This document shows positions 46,254-58,700 of a stretch of DNA of 64,000 bases, one piece after another. The notes beneath the pieces were generated by a model that was given only the letters and a program-made list of their open reading frames with translations, searched no databases and was not told where the DNA came from. Origin of the DNA: Strongylocentrotus droebachiensis (lineage: Eukaryota > Echinodermata > Echinoidea > Camarodonta > Strongylocentrotidae); contig JAVYIG010000407.1 in the NCBI GenBank assembly GCA_035222895.1, positions 546,209-610,208 on the forward strand, written 5' to 3'. Position numbers and translations under genes: made by a program. Positions within the stretch are counted from its first letter, which is position 1; every line of letters begins with the position of its first letter.

Positions 46254-46300
46254 GCGACAACAATATCCTGACAGGTCCCCACCTGTCAGGATATTGTCGC
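46254..46300. repeat. Hairpin with 20-bp stem
   Basis: GCGACAACAATATCCTGACA GGT pairs with ACCTGTCAGGATATTGTCGC across a CCCC loop; a 3-base AAC insertion lies in the left strand. Confidence 0.8.
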
Positions 46301-46599
46301 ACCCCCACATCCCCCTTTAGCGACGGTCCTGGCTGTTATCCCATTATTCGTTTAAAAAATGCAATTCCTCATGTTCTCGCACCTCTCTTCTATCGTTGTT
46401 TAATTCTCTTTCATTTGTTTTCCTTTCACCTTTAACTCACACAAATTCTCTCTTTTCCCCCTTTTTTCCATCTCTTTTTTTGTTCTTATTGTGTGTTTTT
46501 TTTTTAGGGGGGGGGGGTTAAACGCCTGACAAGAGGGACCCCATATTATCCACACTGCAAAGTGCCCCCTGCCCTTTCCCGGTAAAAAAACACCTTCTT

Positions 46600-48013
46600 A
46601 TTTTCTTTTTCTTTCTTTCACCCTTTTTTTCACAAAAAAATATACCACAATTTTGTTTTCCTTTCATCTTTTCCCTTTTCGTTTCTCAAAATTATCATTT
46701 TATATAAGCTCCAAAAGGCAATTGTAACAATATCAATATTTTTTTCCAAATTGGTTTTTAACAAAAGACCAACATTAAAATCAATATCTACATTATAGAC
46801 ATGCTTTATCATTTCCATTAATTTTTCAAAGAAGGAATGTTCATTTCACATTAAAAAAAAGCATGAAATAAATATTCTCTACAGTTACATGTTTCACATA
46901 TATCGGAATTACTAAATCCCCATAAAAACAACATTCTTTTTACAGGAATCAAGTTATAAATTGTCTTAAAATTTAATTGTTTCAATTTATTTTCCTTTAC
47001 ATTCATCAAATTTCTTTGGAAGATCTTTTTCCAGTTTAAATGATAATCAATTAAGTTCGTCTAGTATGGTGGACTTTCATCTCCTATGTCATTCCTTTCT
47101 TGACAAAAATGTATTATTATCATTATGATAAAATAACCTACTTGACATAAATTTCAATTGTTTTTCCTTTTTACCAATTGGTATAGTTAGAATTTCTAAC
47201 AAAATAGATTATTTTAAGTTATCAGTCCAAACTTTTGGTATTGCATTTCTCAATTTAGAAAAACAAAAAAGTGTTGTCGCTTTCGCTTTTTTATTTTCAA
47301 TGGTTGTTATCAATTTTGTCATGGAAATAAAGTTTCCTTTAATATAAATATCTTTTTACAAAGATTATGTTACCTAGGTACCATTCTTTATACAAGAGTG
47401 GCTGTTTTTCATGCGTAATATATTTATTATACCATTAAATCTGAGCATCCAAATGAATATAATCCTGTTTTACAATAGCATTTATACATGACCAGGCTTT
47501 CATAATTTCTAAATAAAACCTTAGCAATTTGCCGACAAAATATTTTTCTATCATTTATCGATCAATAGTACAATTCAAAAGTAAATTGAGACCTCCGAAT
47601 CTGTTTCTGAGTTTTTGCAATTGGCCTGACATAACCGCCATGTTGAAAATGACGTCCACACACACAAACACCTATACATAATGAAGGCCAAAGGTTTGAA
47701 AGTTTCATTTATGCTTTGTAGGACCCAACCATTTCAATATTGTTTTATCTTTATTGAGCACTGGGCCAGCAATGCTTCCAAATCTGTCTAATTCTTCCAA
47801 AATATATTTCACAGATGATTCTTCTCTGAAAAATATAGAAGTGTCATCTACGGATTGCAGAATTTTCAACTCTTTCTGATTACCAATATGTCCAAAGGGA
47901 ATCCTTTTAATTCTGTCATTCTTTCTTATTCTATCTGCCATAGTTTCTACTGCTAAGATAAACAACATGGCCGATAGAGGGCAGCCTTGTCTTATGGTCA
48001 GTGGTCCGGACAT
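46600..48013 (-). mobile_element. L1/Tx1-like LINE, RT to C-terminal zinc knuckle (inverted part)
   Basis: The minus-strand frame 47705-48013 encodes an R-Q-G-C-P-L-S motif, A-V-E-T-M and a V-D-D-T-S-I-F version of the RT active site (Tyr/Phe-Ala changed to Ser-Val before Asp-Asp). Further along the same strand (46860-46930) C-E-T-C-N and a following H/C pattern match the C-terminal zinc knuckle of L1-type elements, then A-F-W-S-L-Y-K near 46700. Frames are broken in between, so it is inactive. Confidence 0.75.
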
Positions 48014-48470
48014 TTATCTGCTATCGTGTTTGCTTGTTTTTTTATATTTCATATTTATATATTTTTTAAATAACGGTATAGTTACAGACCTCCACTGATA
48101 CAAGACCCTTATATAGTTATCATGAAAAATGCACCGTATTAGTATATGTAAATATAACAAATTTTGTCATCATGGGTTATGAAGCAGCACCTTCACCTTA
48201 TACTTTTTGTTTATAAAAGAAAATCTTTGTTCAGATTGCTTAATTTATATTGAACTAATTAATGTGCATATTATGTTGTAAAAATTGTTCCTTTTTATAA
48301 TGTTGTATTCAAGTAATACCGTCACCTTTTCCTTTTTTAAAGGAATTGGGGCACATTCTGTACACTTGTTTGAATGTGTACTATATTAGTTTGGATACTT
48401 ATGGAAAATATTTTTTAAATATGTCTGTGTTTATAATGTATGAGACAATGTACTACATGTATGTTTAAAC

Positions 48471-48503
<33 letters not shown>
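48014..48503 (+). mobile_element. Retroelement 3' segment with 30-bp poly(A)
   Basis: AT-rich UTR-like sequence ending in an A-run at 48474-48503. It abuts the inverted LINE at 48013 and may be the other half of the same insertion. Confidence 0.5.
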
Positions 48504-48505
<2 letters not shown>

Positions 48506-48547
48506 GTACAACCTGCATTATGCAATACCCGGAGGCGTTATTTTTTT

Positions 48548-48962
48548 ATGCGGCACAGATTGGGGCTTTTTTTTTTAAGGGGTCTTGATTTACAGACTAA
48601 TAGTGGTCGTGTGCGTACTAGACAGTATAAGTAGTAGAGGTCTGTTTTTAATAGTGTTACGTGTAATCCACTACCGTATAGAAAATCATTACATCAACAA
48701 TTAAAATCAAATTGGAAATCAGAAGAGGAGGCAGCACATCAATAAGGAGAACATCACAATGATTAGTCAATAAAACTTAACTAACTTAAACGAAGAGGAA
48801 TGGTATCTCAACACATAGTTCGCGATGGATATTCAAACTTCTTCGCAGCGCTAATGCGCTAGCGAACATGACTAGTCTCACGTACGTGCAGACATTATTC
48901 AGAAGGGAAAGAACGTACTTCCCATAGGCTCAACACGCGCCATGCCCCAATCTGTGCCGCAT
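48548..48962. repeat. Segment bounded by a 19-bp perfect inverted repeat
   Basis: ATGCGGCACAGATTGGGGC at 48548-48566 and its exact complement at 48944-48962, with neighbouring GGCGTTA and GCGCC outside. It may be a MITE; no target duplication seen. Confidence 0.55.
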
Positions 48963-49535
48963 GCGCCTACCGCGCGGCGTCGGACTTAGCCTTTAAACAA
49001 GGCCACATGCCTGATAGACGCCGAGCGACTAAAAAGAGACTAATCGCGAAAACCTGAATGAACGCCAATGACATTCGTCATTCGGTCGCGCGTTCACTCC
49101 GGGTATCTAGACTCATCTCAGCCGCTTAGCCAGAGTCAACGAGGCCTTGTCAAAAGGCTAGGCTGGACTATACACACGTACAGTACACATTCCGATTAGG
49201 CCCTACGTACATGTAGCTGCAAAAAGCGCATTGTCATCTCTTACATCATCATAGTTAATTTTCATACTTAGCGTTCACGATCACGTACGTACATACATGG
49301 CATTATTGGCAATTGGAAGGATTACTCAGTTATCAAGAGCACAATTCGGCAGTTGGTCACTGTTTTCTGCAGCAAAGGTGAATTTGTAGACCACTTTTCT
49401 AATTATTTGCATGGGACAAGTGAGCGGAAAGGTTTGTGTTTTGTTGTTGTTCACTAGATAGATGATCTAAGTTGTAGAATTTAATGTTGATAATATGCCT
49501 AACTTAGATCTAGATCTATACTATAGGGTCTAGGG

Positions 49536-50965
49536 CAGGCCTTCTCAACTAGTTTATTAGAAGCGCCAAAACAAAAATGAATTGAGGTTGAAGTGCCAAC
49601 CTGTATGTTTGGTGACTGTATTACGAGGGAGCGTAGCGACCGAGCCGATACCAGGAGGCGAAGCTCCCGAAGGCAAAGCTAGTGGATTTTAGGGCTTTTT
49701 TGAGGCCCAGATGTGGCATTTTAACACCTTTTTGTTCCATAAAACATCAATCATAATTTCATATTGATGTGAATTAAAGCTTATCTGCCGTAGTTTACAG
49801 GAGGGATTAAACCGCTCTACAAGGTCACTGGACAGGTGGTTATCTCATCAACTCAGCTCTCACTTAACATAAGAAAAAGAGGATCATGGGGGACCAATGG
49901 TCACCGATTAGGCATTGTTTGTTATATAGAGGGCGCAAGTACTGAAGTAGCTACCAGTAGTGCAGTGGGCCTTTAAAGGGATCGTTTAACAATGTTAAAT
50001 CTGAGATACACGGCCCTACGTGTTATCAGTGTCTGTAATATGGTGTAATATTGAAGCCCTAAAAAAAATGCGCTTCAAAATGATCAAGAAAAGCCTCAAA
50101 AAAGTAAGAATCTTTGAGTGACCGGTTTTACCATACTCGTTTTCCCCAATAGACTGTAGTGTTATGAAAACCGTCAGGCGAACGGTTTTCAAAATTTGTA
50201 ATTCCAATCATAAATATCTTGATAATCAGACAGGCGATCGGCTTGTAAAAGTCATGGGGTTCCTGACTGACCTAAAGGTTTATAACTATCATTGCATTAT
50301 GAGCTAAATCCAGAATTTTGTTTCAGAATCTGAGACAAAGTTACCGGATCCCTTTAATTAGTACAATTCCTGGCTAAAATCTACACTGGAAGTTAATTTA
50401 TATGTAGTTATTTTGGTGCAATAAACACGGAAAATGTCAAAATGAAGTGAAAATGAAAGAAACAAAATGGCTTGCTTACATTTTGGGCTCAACTTCGACT
50501 GAGACTTTTTGATTTTTCTGAGTTTTTTAATTTTAAAGGGAGTGGATCGCCAGTTTCCATGTGCAGAAGGCCATAATTCGCTGACACCAGACTTGGTGGA
50601 AATACCATTAATGGGGGTACAATTTTGCACACAGCAAACCCATAGTCCAGTCAAGAATTACCCCCAATCTCTGGGAGAGCTCGAGAGTCTTCGGCAAATC
50701 AAAGCATTACATAAGGTCCAATGGTCATAAAACTCAAGGCTAACCCTGGTGATTGACAACACCTGTTATTGGGTAAACACCCGAACGGTGTCGAATTCCC
50801 CATGAGAGCCGACTACTCAGTGACTTTAAATTAAATTGTTTTAATGTTGTTCTTTCTTTAATTTTTAATTTTTAATTGTTATTAATTTTTTGGAACAGCC
50901 GCGCGCCACTCTGACTGACCGCAAGCGCCACGAGTGGCGCCCGCGCCGCCAGTTGAGAAGGCCTG
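49536..50965. mobile_element. hAT-type MITE, 1430 bp, with 8-bp target duplications
   Basis: Ends CAGGCCTTCTCAACT and AGTTGAGAAGGCCTG are inverted copies. Exact 8-bp duplications GTCTAGGG flank it at 49528-49535 and 50966-50973. CAGG ends with 8-bp duplications are hAT features. No transposase frame. A truncated second copy lies at 59606-60150. Confidence 0.85.
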
Positions 50966-50973
50966 GTCTAGGG

Positions 50974-51724
50974 TTTTCCACAAAAAAGGCACAATTACAC
51001 ATTAGGTCTATATCCCGCATACTAAGAATCTTGCAATCTGATTGGTCTAAACGAGGTCACATGATAAAATATAGATAAGTACTATCTACCTGAGATAGTA
51101 CTTTTGTAAAGTAATTTTTGCTGCTACCCCACTTGCCCACACTTGTCCATTGAATACGCATAGCAAAGTAGGTTACGTGAAATGTCAAAGTCAATATGTC
51201 AAATGAGCGCGCATCGACTGTATTACATGTATGCATGTTGCGCTTTGTAAAATCTAGCTGAAGCTAAACTGTCTGCAGAATCAGTTCTTATTATTATGTA
51301 AAATTCACTTAAAATAGACCTTATTGCTGATGTGGGATATAAAACAAATATTAACCTCATAGCTCGGGCAATGGATACAGATTATCATCGCCTCAGTGAT
51401 CTTGGGGCTACCATCATCCCTCGCCTTGCGGCTAAGGATGAAAGTTGCCCCGAGATCACATCGGCGATGATAGTTTGCACCATTACCCTCGTAGTCGATT
51501 AATATTTGCTTACCCAATCAGCCTGGAAGAATTGACCACTACTAAAATTACTACTAGGTTAGACCTACTAGGGTCTACTCAGACATAGCTGCATTACTAA
51601 AAAAAGCACAATTCTTTCTAGGTTTAGAAGGTTATCTAAGTAAAACGTACCTACTTGGTCTTGGAAGACTGACATAATTCTACTTTGTATCTTAATAATT
51701 TCTCATTCTCAAATGTTTATAGAC
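50974..51724. other. Intergenic sequence
   Basis: Nothing recognised. Confidence 0.4.
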
Positions 51725-52015
51725 CACTAAGGACTCGACTGATTTCACTCAAAATCGGTACTTAAGTGACAATTGATGACACCTAAATAGCAGTAAAATA
51801 CAATTTTTTCAACTTACTGATGTTAAAAAGAATTTAAAAATTAAAAGTGTAAGTCTAGACTCTTATAGCTTTAGACCTCTCGTGTCAAATTTGCCGATCA
51901 GCCACATCGGTTCTATTGTGTGCAGTTTATGCAATAGTGTGTGGTTTGTGTATTATACCTGCCTCTCAGTATGCAGTGCTAGAGGTCAATACACATTATT
52001 AGCATTGACTCTATG
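51725..52015 (-). repeat. Dispersed repeat, copy 2 (inverted relative to 32965-33265)
   Basis: Block-by-block inverse match to the copy in PM20D2 intron 1. The frame at 51882-52100 falls largely within it and is not considered a gene. Confidence 0.7.
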
Positions 52016-52587
52016 CTTTGCTGGAGTGGGTCTACCTGGGCCCTCAACTTGTGTTGATGGTGTGGGTGTGACCGGCGCGGTGACCGTAGTTCGCGCGTGA
52101 CCTTCTATAGCTAGTCTAGAAGGTCTATCTAAAAAAGCCGTATTTGGTATTAAAGCAGGGGTAAGATTTCAAAAATCTGATAATATTTAATTTACTAATG
52201 GAAAGAGGAAGACATAATTACGCTTCACCATCATTGGAATTTGGGGTGAAATTATGAAAACATTGACAACTGCCAACAGGTCAACAAATTTTGAAGACTT
52301 TTGTGTCCGTTCCAAAAAAAGGTGAACTTATCGCCATGTCATGACTCATATAGTCATGGGTCTAGGAATCTTCATATACATTTGGACACCCCATCATATA
52401 CCCAGATGTCTGAACCGCAGTATGGAGAAAAATTTAATATAACTGAGATTTGTCAACCTTGCCCATGGAAGAGGTCAGTGCATGAGCCAGACAAAGTCTC
52501 AGCGGAACAACCATTGAAAGTAGAGACTGAAGCTTATTTGCTGTTTGTTCTGTTCCTTCTCTTTCCCTTTAGATCGCATCTAACAGG
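52016..52587. other. MSRA: Upstream flank of MSRA
   Basis: Presumed promoter and 5' UTR, possibly with an acceptor CCCTTTAG at 52565-52572 if a 5' UTR intron exists. In frame with the start there is a TAG at 52570-52572, so translation should begin at 52588. Confidence 0.4.
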
Positions 52588-52754
52588 ATGCCGAGGGAAG
52601 AGCCTAAGATCACAAAGGATGATTTGGAGACTGCTACCTTCGCCATGAGCTGATTTTGGTTCCCCGAGGCACAGTTTGGCTGTGCCCCGGGGGTGGTCCG
52701 CACCAAGGTGGGGTACACAGGTGGAACAAAGAAGTTTCCCACGTACTACAGCCT
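52588..52754 (+). CDS. MSRA: MSRA exon 1, contains the catalytic UGA (52651-52653)
   Basis: Codes residues 1-55 and two bases of Leu56. Donor is CT|GTAAGT. The acidic and basic N-terminus (residues 1-15) precedes the active-site loop. Confidence 0.8.
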
Positions 52755-55700
52755 GTAAGTACATCAAGGCATATATGCAAATCCAGGGGGGGGGGGGGGG
52801 GGGGGTCATGGGGGTCTTTATGGATATATATTTTCAATAATTATTTGAACCCCCCACCCTTACTAAATTCTGTCTGGATCTGCCATGTAAAAGCAAGCCA
52901 CATATAATGTAAATGATAACTTCAGCTTTAAAATCAGTCTCTACTGTGTAGATTTATGCTGAGAGCTCATTAGCCATGTAGAACTTAAGCTTACATCTAG
53001 CACATGCGCATTACGTTGATCTGGTCTCAGCCTCATTTTCCTAAATTGGGGCCTACAAGGGCCCTTCTGATTGGCTATCGCTGGCTGCCATTCGCTCAAC
53101 GTTACAAGATATTAGTGCGAGGAAAAAGCTTGCGATTTTATCTTTTGATCTGATACCAAAATCATGATTTTCCAGTCAATCCTATCTTTTACCATTTTTC
53201 AGCTTTCTTAAAAGGTTAATTATTTTACTTAAGTTTAAGTCTTACTTCAGTTTTAGTCTTACTTAAGTTTGAAAAATTCTCATTTTCATCATACAAACTG
53301 GCAAGTTGTACTGAAATGTTTATTGATTTTTCTATTTTATGTGGGTACCTAACTACCTAAACTACCTATGCTAGGTAATAAGAGATGCAATATACTTCAA
53401 AAGTTGTGTACGGTAGATTGCTACAGAAGATTGCTTCTGAACTGTTTGTTCATTGCAATGACGACCTTCGTCATTGCCTTGTTTTCGTTCACATTCTGCC
53501 CCATTAATATTCTCCTTTTCCTCCTTTTCCTCCTTATCGTCAGGAAATCGCATTCGTTTTGCACGTAGTGTTTGTGACTCCTAGTTAGGTGCTTTCCTCA
53601 TGTCCTTTTCCTTTCAAATTTCATAGGCATAGTCTCTAACATCTCATCAAGGTCACTACATTCTCCGATTTTGGAAATCACTCATGCATGACCGTCCAGG
53701 CGCCATTTTGTCCGTTTCTGGTCCATTTTAAGGCCTTTATATCTTCCTTCCTATCTCCACTATCCTTCATCCTACAAACTTCTAACAAATTCCTCTAGAT
53801 AGTCTGAGAGATGTTCTTTCATCTGCGACACATGACTTGACCTTCAAAATGCCATCTTCATACTCGAAATTCAAATCTAAAACCGACTCCGTCAAAAATC
53901 TCTCAAGTTCTTGAAAAATGGACCCCTAAATAATCTAAAACTGCCATAACTTTCTCATATAAATTCCGTTTTGTATTTAAATCTCACAGTATCTTCATCT
54001 CATAATTGCACATAGCCATGCCAAATTTCACGCTCCAATGGCTTTGCACAACATAAATAGCGCCCTCTAAAGTTCTGGGAATTGGCTTTCTCTCTGTGGC
54101 CGTATCTCCATAATGGCTTGGCAAACCCGTACCCTTTTTTGGATTTAGATACTTGAGGATATGCCCTTTCCAGCCATATACAAAATTATATACCCTATCA
54201 CTGACCAAATTTGAGAAAATTGCCCTCCAAATTCGCCTTTTTCACGAAAATTCCGAAATAACTTCAACTTGCTCTAAAATGGCGATCTTTAAACCTAACT
54301 CGATGAAACTTAGCAGACACATGTATCCATATACGTGTCAACTGTCTGCCAAGTTTGGTAAATTTTAATAACGTCAGCGCAAAGTTATCGCCAAAAATGA
54401 TGAATTTGCTATGCATTACGTAATAGCGCCTTTAATGCGTGCAGTACATTGCGTGCAGATGACAATAGTGTCAAACTGACCGCAATGAAGTGCCCTTTCG
54501 AATGATACCAAGTATGGTATATGTTTACACAGAAAATTGTGAGTAAATCGCATTTGAACAAGGGTCACTATACGAATTCCGCCCGATTATAACACTTATC
54601 GGCCATGACGTCATTTTTTTCAGACTACTTTTCGCCCCCTAAACATCCTTTTTTTTCCTTGAAAATTTGCAATGACATTCCGAGATGCAATACGCAGGGC
54701 ACCTCGTGACCGGATTTTTGGAATTAGTCAAGGGGGCCATTTAAGACGCCATTTTGTCCTTTAAATCTATTTTACATCACATGTTTCGATTGGATTATCA
54801 TAGAAATAAAGAGAGTAGTTTACAATAACAACCATGAAATTTTCTTTCCAATGATACCATATACGGCCCATAAAGAGACATAAATAGAGAGAGAAAAAAC
54901 AATTTAACTCCGGTCATAATACAGATCCTGTACGTTTTCCGCCCATGCATTACACGCATTGTCTATGGGGCAAATCGGGTTCACGCTTTTGACCCCTAGA
55001 ACGATCTTGATTGCAATGACGAACATGCAACTAATCCCATTTGTTTTTTGCACGCAGTGCTTGCGAGCCCTTTCTAGGTTCTTTCCCCTATCCCAATTTC
55101 TTTCAAACATCGTAGGCATAGTCACTACCATCCCATCAAGGTCACTATTGAGGCCTTTCTTTCGCCCTACTTGTCTCCAATATTACAGAAGCTAAAGACT
55201 TAGTACAAATTGCTCTGGATAGTCCGAGAGAAGCTCTTTCGTTCGACACGTAGAAACACGGCGTCATTGCACGCACATCGTTGTGACACGATTGCATTTC
55301 TAGTTTACCAATTGTTATCGTTGTCCTTGATATGTGACAAAATCTACACCTGCAACCTTTTTTTGAAGATTTGATTTGATTGAATTGATATCCATTACAT
55401 CAACATATTTACATTATCACTTTAGGTGTACATGTATGATAATGACATGATATACAGAAAAGGGGTTGTCTATTAAAAGCATTATAGCTTTTGTAATACT
55501 GTTTATATTGAGCGTAAATTCCACAGTTTAAGATTGATGTACATGTATGATCTGTGCTTTCCTTTCTTGGCATTCTTGTACCTGCCCCTCTCTTTTTTTG
55601 TATTCTTGAGGATTTTCCCTTTTTTTCCTAAAGATACCATCGTTTTTTCTGCAAAATCATTATAATATCAATGATACAGGATGCATGCCACTATTGAAAC

Positions 55701-58700
55701 AGGAAATGATACTTCTGTTTTAGCAAGAGAGTGTACATCATCTTTTGTAGAGCTCCGATGACAGTGCTGGTTTTTAGCATGAACGATAATGGCTCATGCA
55801 CAGTTATAGTGCTTTCCATTGTTGAGCAAGGTCATGCGCACTATGAAGAACACAATTCCACAAAATACTTTTATAATTTATAATCATTTTGTAATGTAGG
55901 AAATGAATATGGCTAATACAATGTAAATGTAAGTTCTGTGTCTCCCTACAACAAATATTTCATGGCAAAAATGAAATGAGAAACAACCTTTGGATTTTAT
56001 TTATCATTCTTCCTGATATTTTGTCAGATTCATGCTCTAGAAGGTCCGTTGACATAAAAGTTTATTTTTGGTATCAACTTGCTCTGTATACGGTATCTGT
56101 ATTGGATCATCATGAACGGTATTATTTTGTTTTAATTACAGTAGCTTGTAAACAACTGATTTCAGCCTCCATACCTTGCATGCTGTTTTTGTGGCTTTGC
56201 TTTTTACAATCTAGAGATTTGAAATTTGTTTAATTCATTAAAGCTCTCTTGCTCTACACAATTTGGAAGATAAACATATTTTTAAAAGAATGTTGTTTTA
56301 AAAAAGTACTAGAGTAGTAGATCAACAGGGAGTGGTTTTAAGCAGGAAATGATAAAGCTCTTGCACCACAGAAAATCACAAATGGTCTGTGTCATGACTA
56401 TACATGTACAGTACTTACAGTCAGTGGCAGCTACGCCATTTTAAAAGTAGGAGGGGGGAAATGGCAGCTGAAGGCAAGAAAACAGTTTTAGGGACACTGT
56501 GAGAATTCAAACTCTCTACGTTCTAGTGGTGTGTCAGATGTTTGGAGAGAGACAGAGAGTTACTATGGATGAACAACTAGAGATGGAGGCTTTTTCTCTT
56601 CAGCAGAACTTGCCATGCCATGCGTGACAGCTTTTTCAGACCCACGATGCGTGACTGTCACGCATAATGCGTGACACTTGGTAGCTCTGGTATAGTGTAT
56701 GTTATTATAAACTACAAGTAGTTTTCCAAAAGTTGTCCACACTGATTGCTGTTTCCTGCTGTGTATAGCTAGCTCAATAGAGATGTGTATTGAATTAGGA
56801 CTATTTCATTTGACTTTTATTTGTGTGACACCAATAGGGGAAAGTCGGAGGACTGTACATGTAGTAAGGCTGCTGTCCGTCCGTCCGTTAGTAACAAATT
56901 TGGTTTCCATTTATTATTGTATGATGGATTTTAATGAAGGCACAAAATACAACCTAAGTTCGATTTCAGAGGCCCATTTTTCTGAAAATGTCATAAGTCT
57001 AACTAAAAATGAAAATGTCTTTAAAAAGGCAAACAATGATAGTAATTTAAAAAAAGAAAAGACATTTATCAGAAAATGATATGCACTTGATAATCCCAGA
57101 ACGTTTCTGGCCATTTCATCAGTCCTAATTTATGAATTACAATGAGATTGTAAGATCCTTAGTTGTAGGACAAATACAAGGACATTCCAGCAATGACGTC
57201 AAATGCGTCATCAAGCCACGTGACCGTATTTACCTTTTTTCGAGGGGTGGAGCTTAGCAAGCATGAGATCTATGAAAAATGGATGGTTATTGTCATTTCT
57301 TTGTCAATATAGAGATTTTCTGAAAATGTTTAGGCTGGAATATTGATAAAAGACGTGTATTCATGTTTTAAAAGGCTAAGTTAGTTGGGTTAGATGGGCC
57401 CTTTAAACAATGATACTGAAACTGTGCAGATTGAATTTGACAAGCATGTAAAGGCTCTTTTTTTGCTACTCACTTTTATTAAAATCTGTAACTTTAATCA
57501 GCCAGTCTCTTTGTACCTCCTGTTTTTTAGTGGGGACCATACTGAAACTGTGCAGATTGAGTTTGACCGAACCAAGACCAGCTACGAGAAGCTGCTCAAG
57601 AAGTTCTGGGCAAACCATGACAGCACAACCTGCCACAAGAACCAGTACATGTCAGCAATCTTCTACCATGATGAGAAACAGCATGAAGTTGCCAAGAGCA
57701 CCATGGATGAACATCAGAAGGTCGTCAAGAGGAAGATCCAGACCAAGATCAAGACAGCAGATACCTTCTATGATGCAGAGGAGTGAGTAGTTCTCTTGCT
57801 TTATAGTACTGTATGATAATAATGTTATGATCATATATACATGTAGCTGGTAACCATTCTTTTGGCAAGGAATAATTCTTATGTTTTTACCTTCAAAGTA
57901 ATATTATAAACCTTATATTCCAGTTGTTTTCTGAAAACGTCTGTATAAAAGCAGGCAAATTATATGTACCCCCTGAGATCCCCAAGTTTTCCTTTGGATG
58001 GTTGGCAGTAAAATAAATCATTTTGTTTAAAGAACCCATCCTATGATGAATATGATCCCCTACCTCAAACTTACCTTAGTTACTAGTATACAAATATTGA
58101 CTGCTCATGAGGATGATGGTGGGAACTATCACTCCCAAGGTGGTGTTCACACCGGTCCTTCTATCACCCCCGAGGCGAAAGCCGAGGGGGTGATAGAAGG
58201 GCCGGTGTGAACACCACCGAGGGAGTGGTAGTTCCCACCATCATCCGATTACAGAGCAGTCCACATTTGTTTTATATACCTCATCCTTTTTATTGATTCA
58301 TGATTAGTTCTAGCTGTAGGTCTAGATCTAGCACTAAAAAACAGGAAACTAGATCAAGAGGAATTCCTACGCGCTGCGCGTAACCGCGCGATTGCGGTAG
58401 CCTAGCAACCCACAAAATTTGTGTGCGCAACTAAGTCGCGGGAGGGGTTAGGAGTCCTATCCCGGGGTTTGATAGTAGCTATCAAACCCTCTGACGTAAT
58501 GATACTTGATAGATCGAAATGCTCCTTGACATGTGATATAGTTTTGACCAATCAGTGAATGACAATCTATGTATGAGGTATATAATATATTGTATTGATA
58601 TACATTTCCTAAATATCTCGGCTTTATATTAAGATCAAATCTTCCAAGTAAACTTTTCCAGGAAAGTCTAGGATACACTCATATTTGAATCATATAGATG

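Noticed and set aside
45901-46435. Overlapping Phe/Ser/Pro-rich frames of 70-160 codons
   Set aside because: All arise from the polypyrimidine tract.
50509-50730. 73-codon frame inside the hAT MITE
   Set aside because: No transposase motifs; the corresponding part of the second copy at about 60 kb is not preserved.
52651-52653. In-frame TGA read as a nonsense mutation making MSRA a pseudogene
   Set aside because: It sits exactly at the catalytic residue and everything else, including splice phases, is intact; Sec coding is the simpler reading.
57394-57786. 130-codon frame starting at 57394 as the true MSRA exon 2
   Set aside because: The first 45 codons are intron sequence plus a partial exon duplicate; the acceptor at 57530 matches exon 1 in phase and family alignment.
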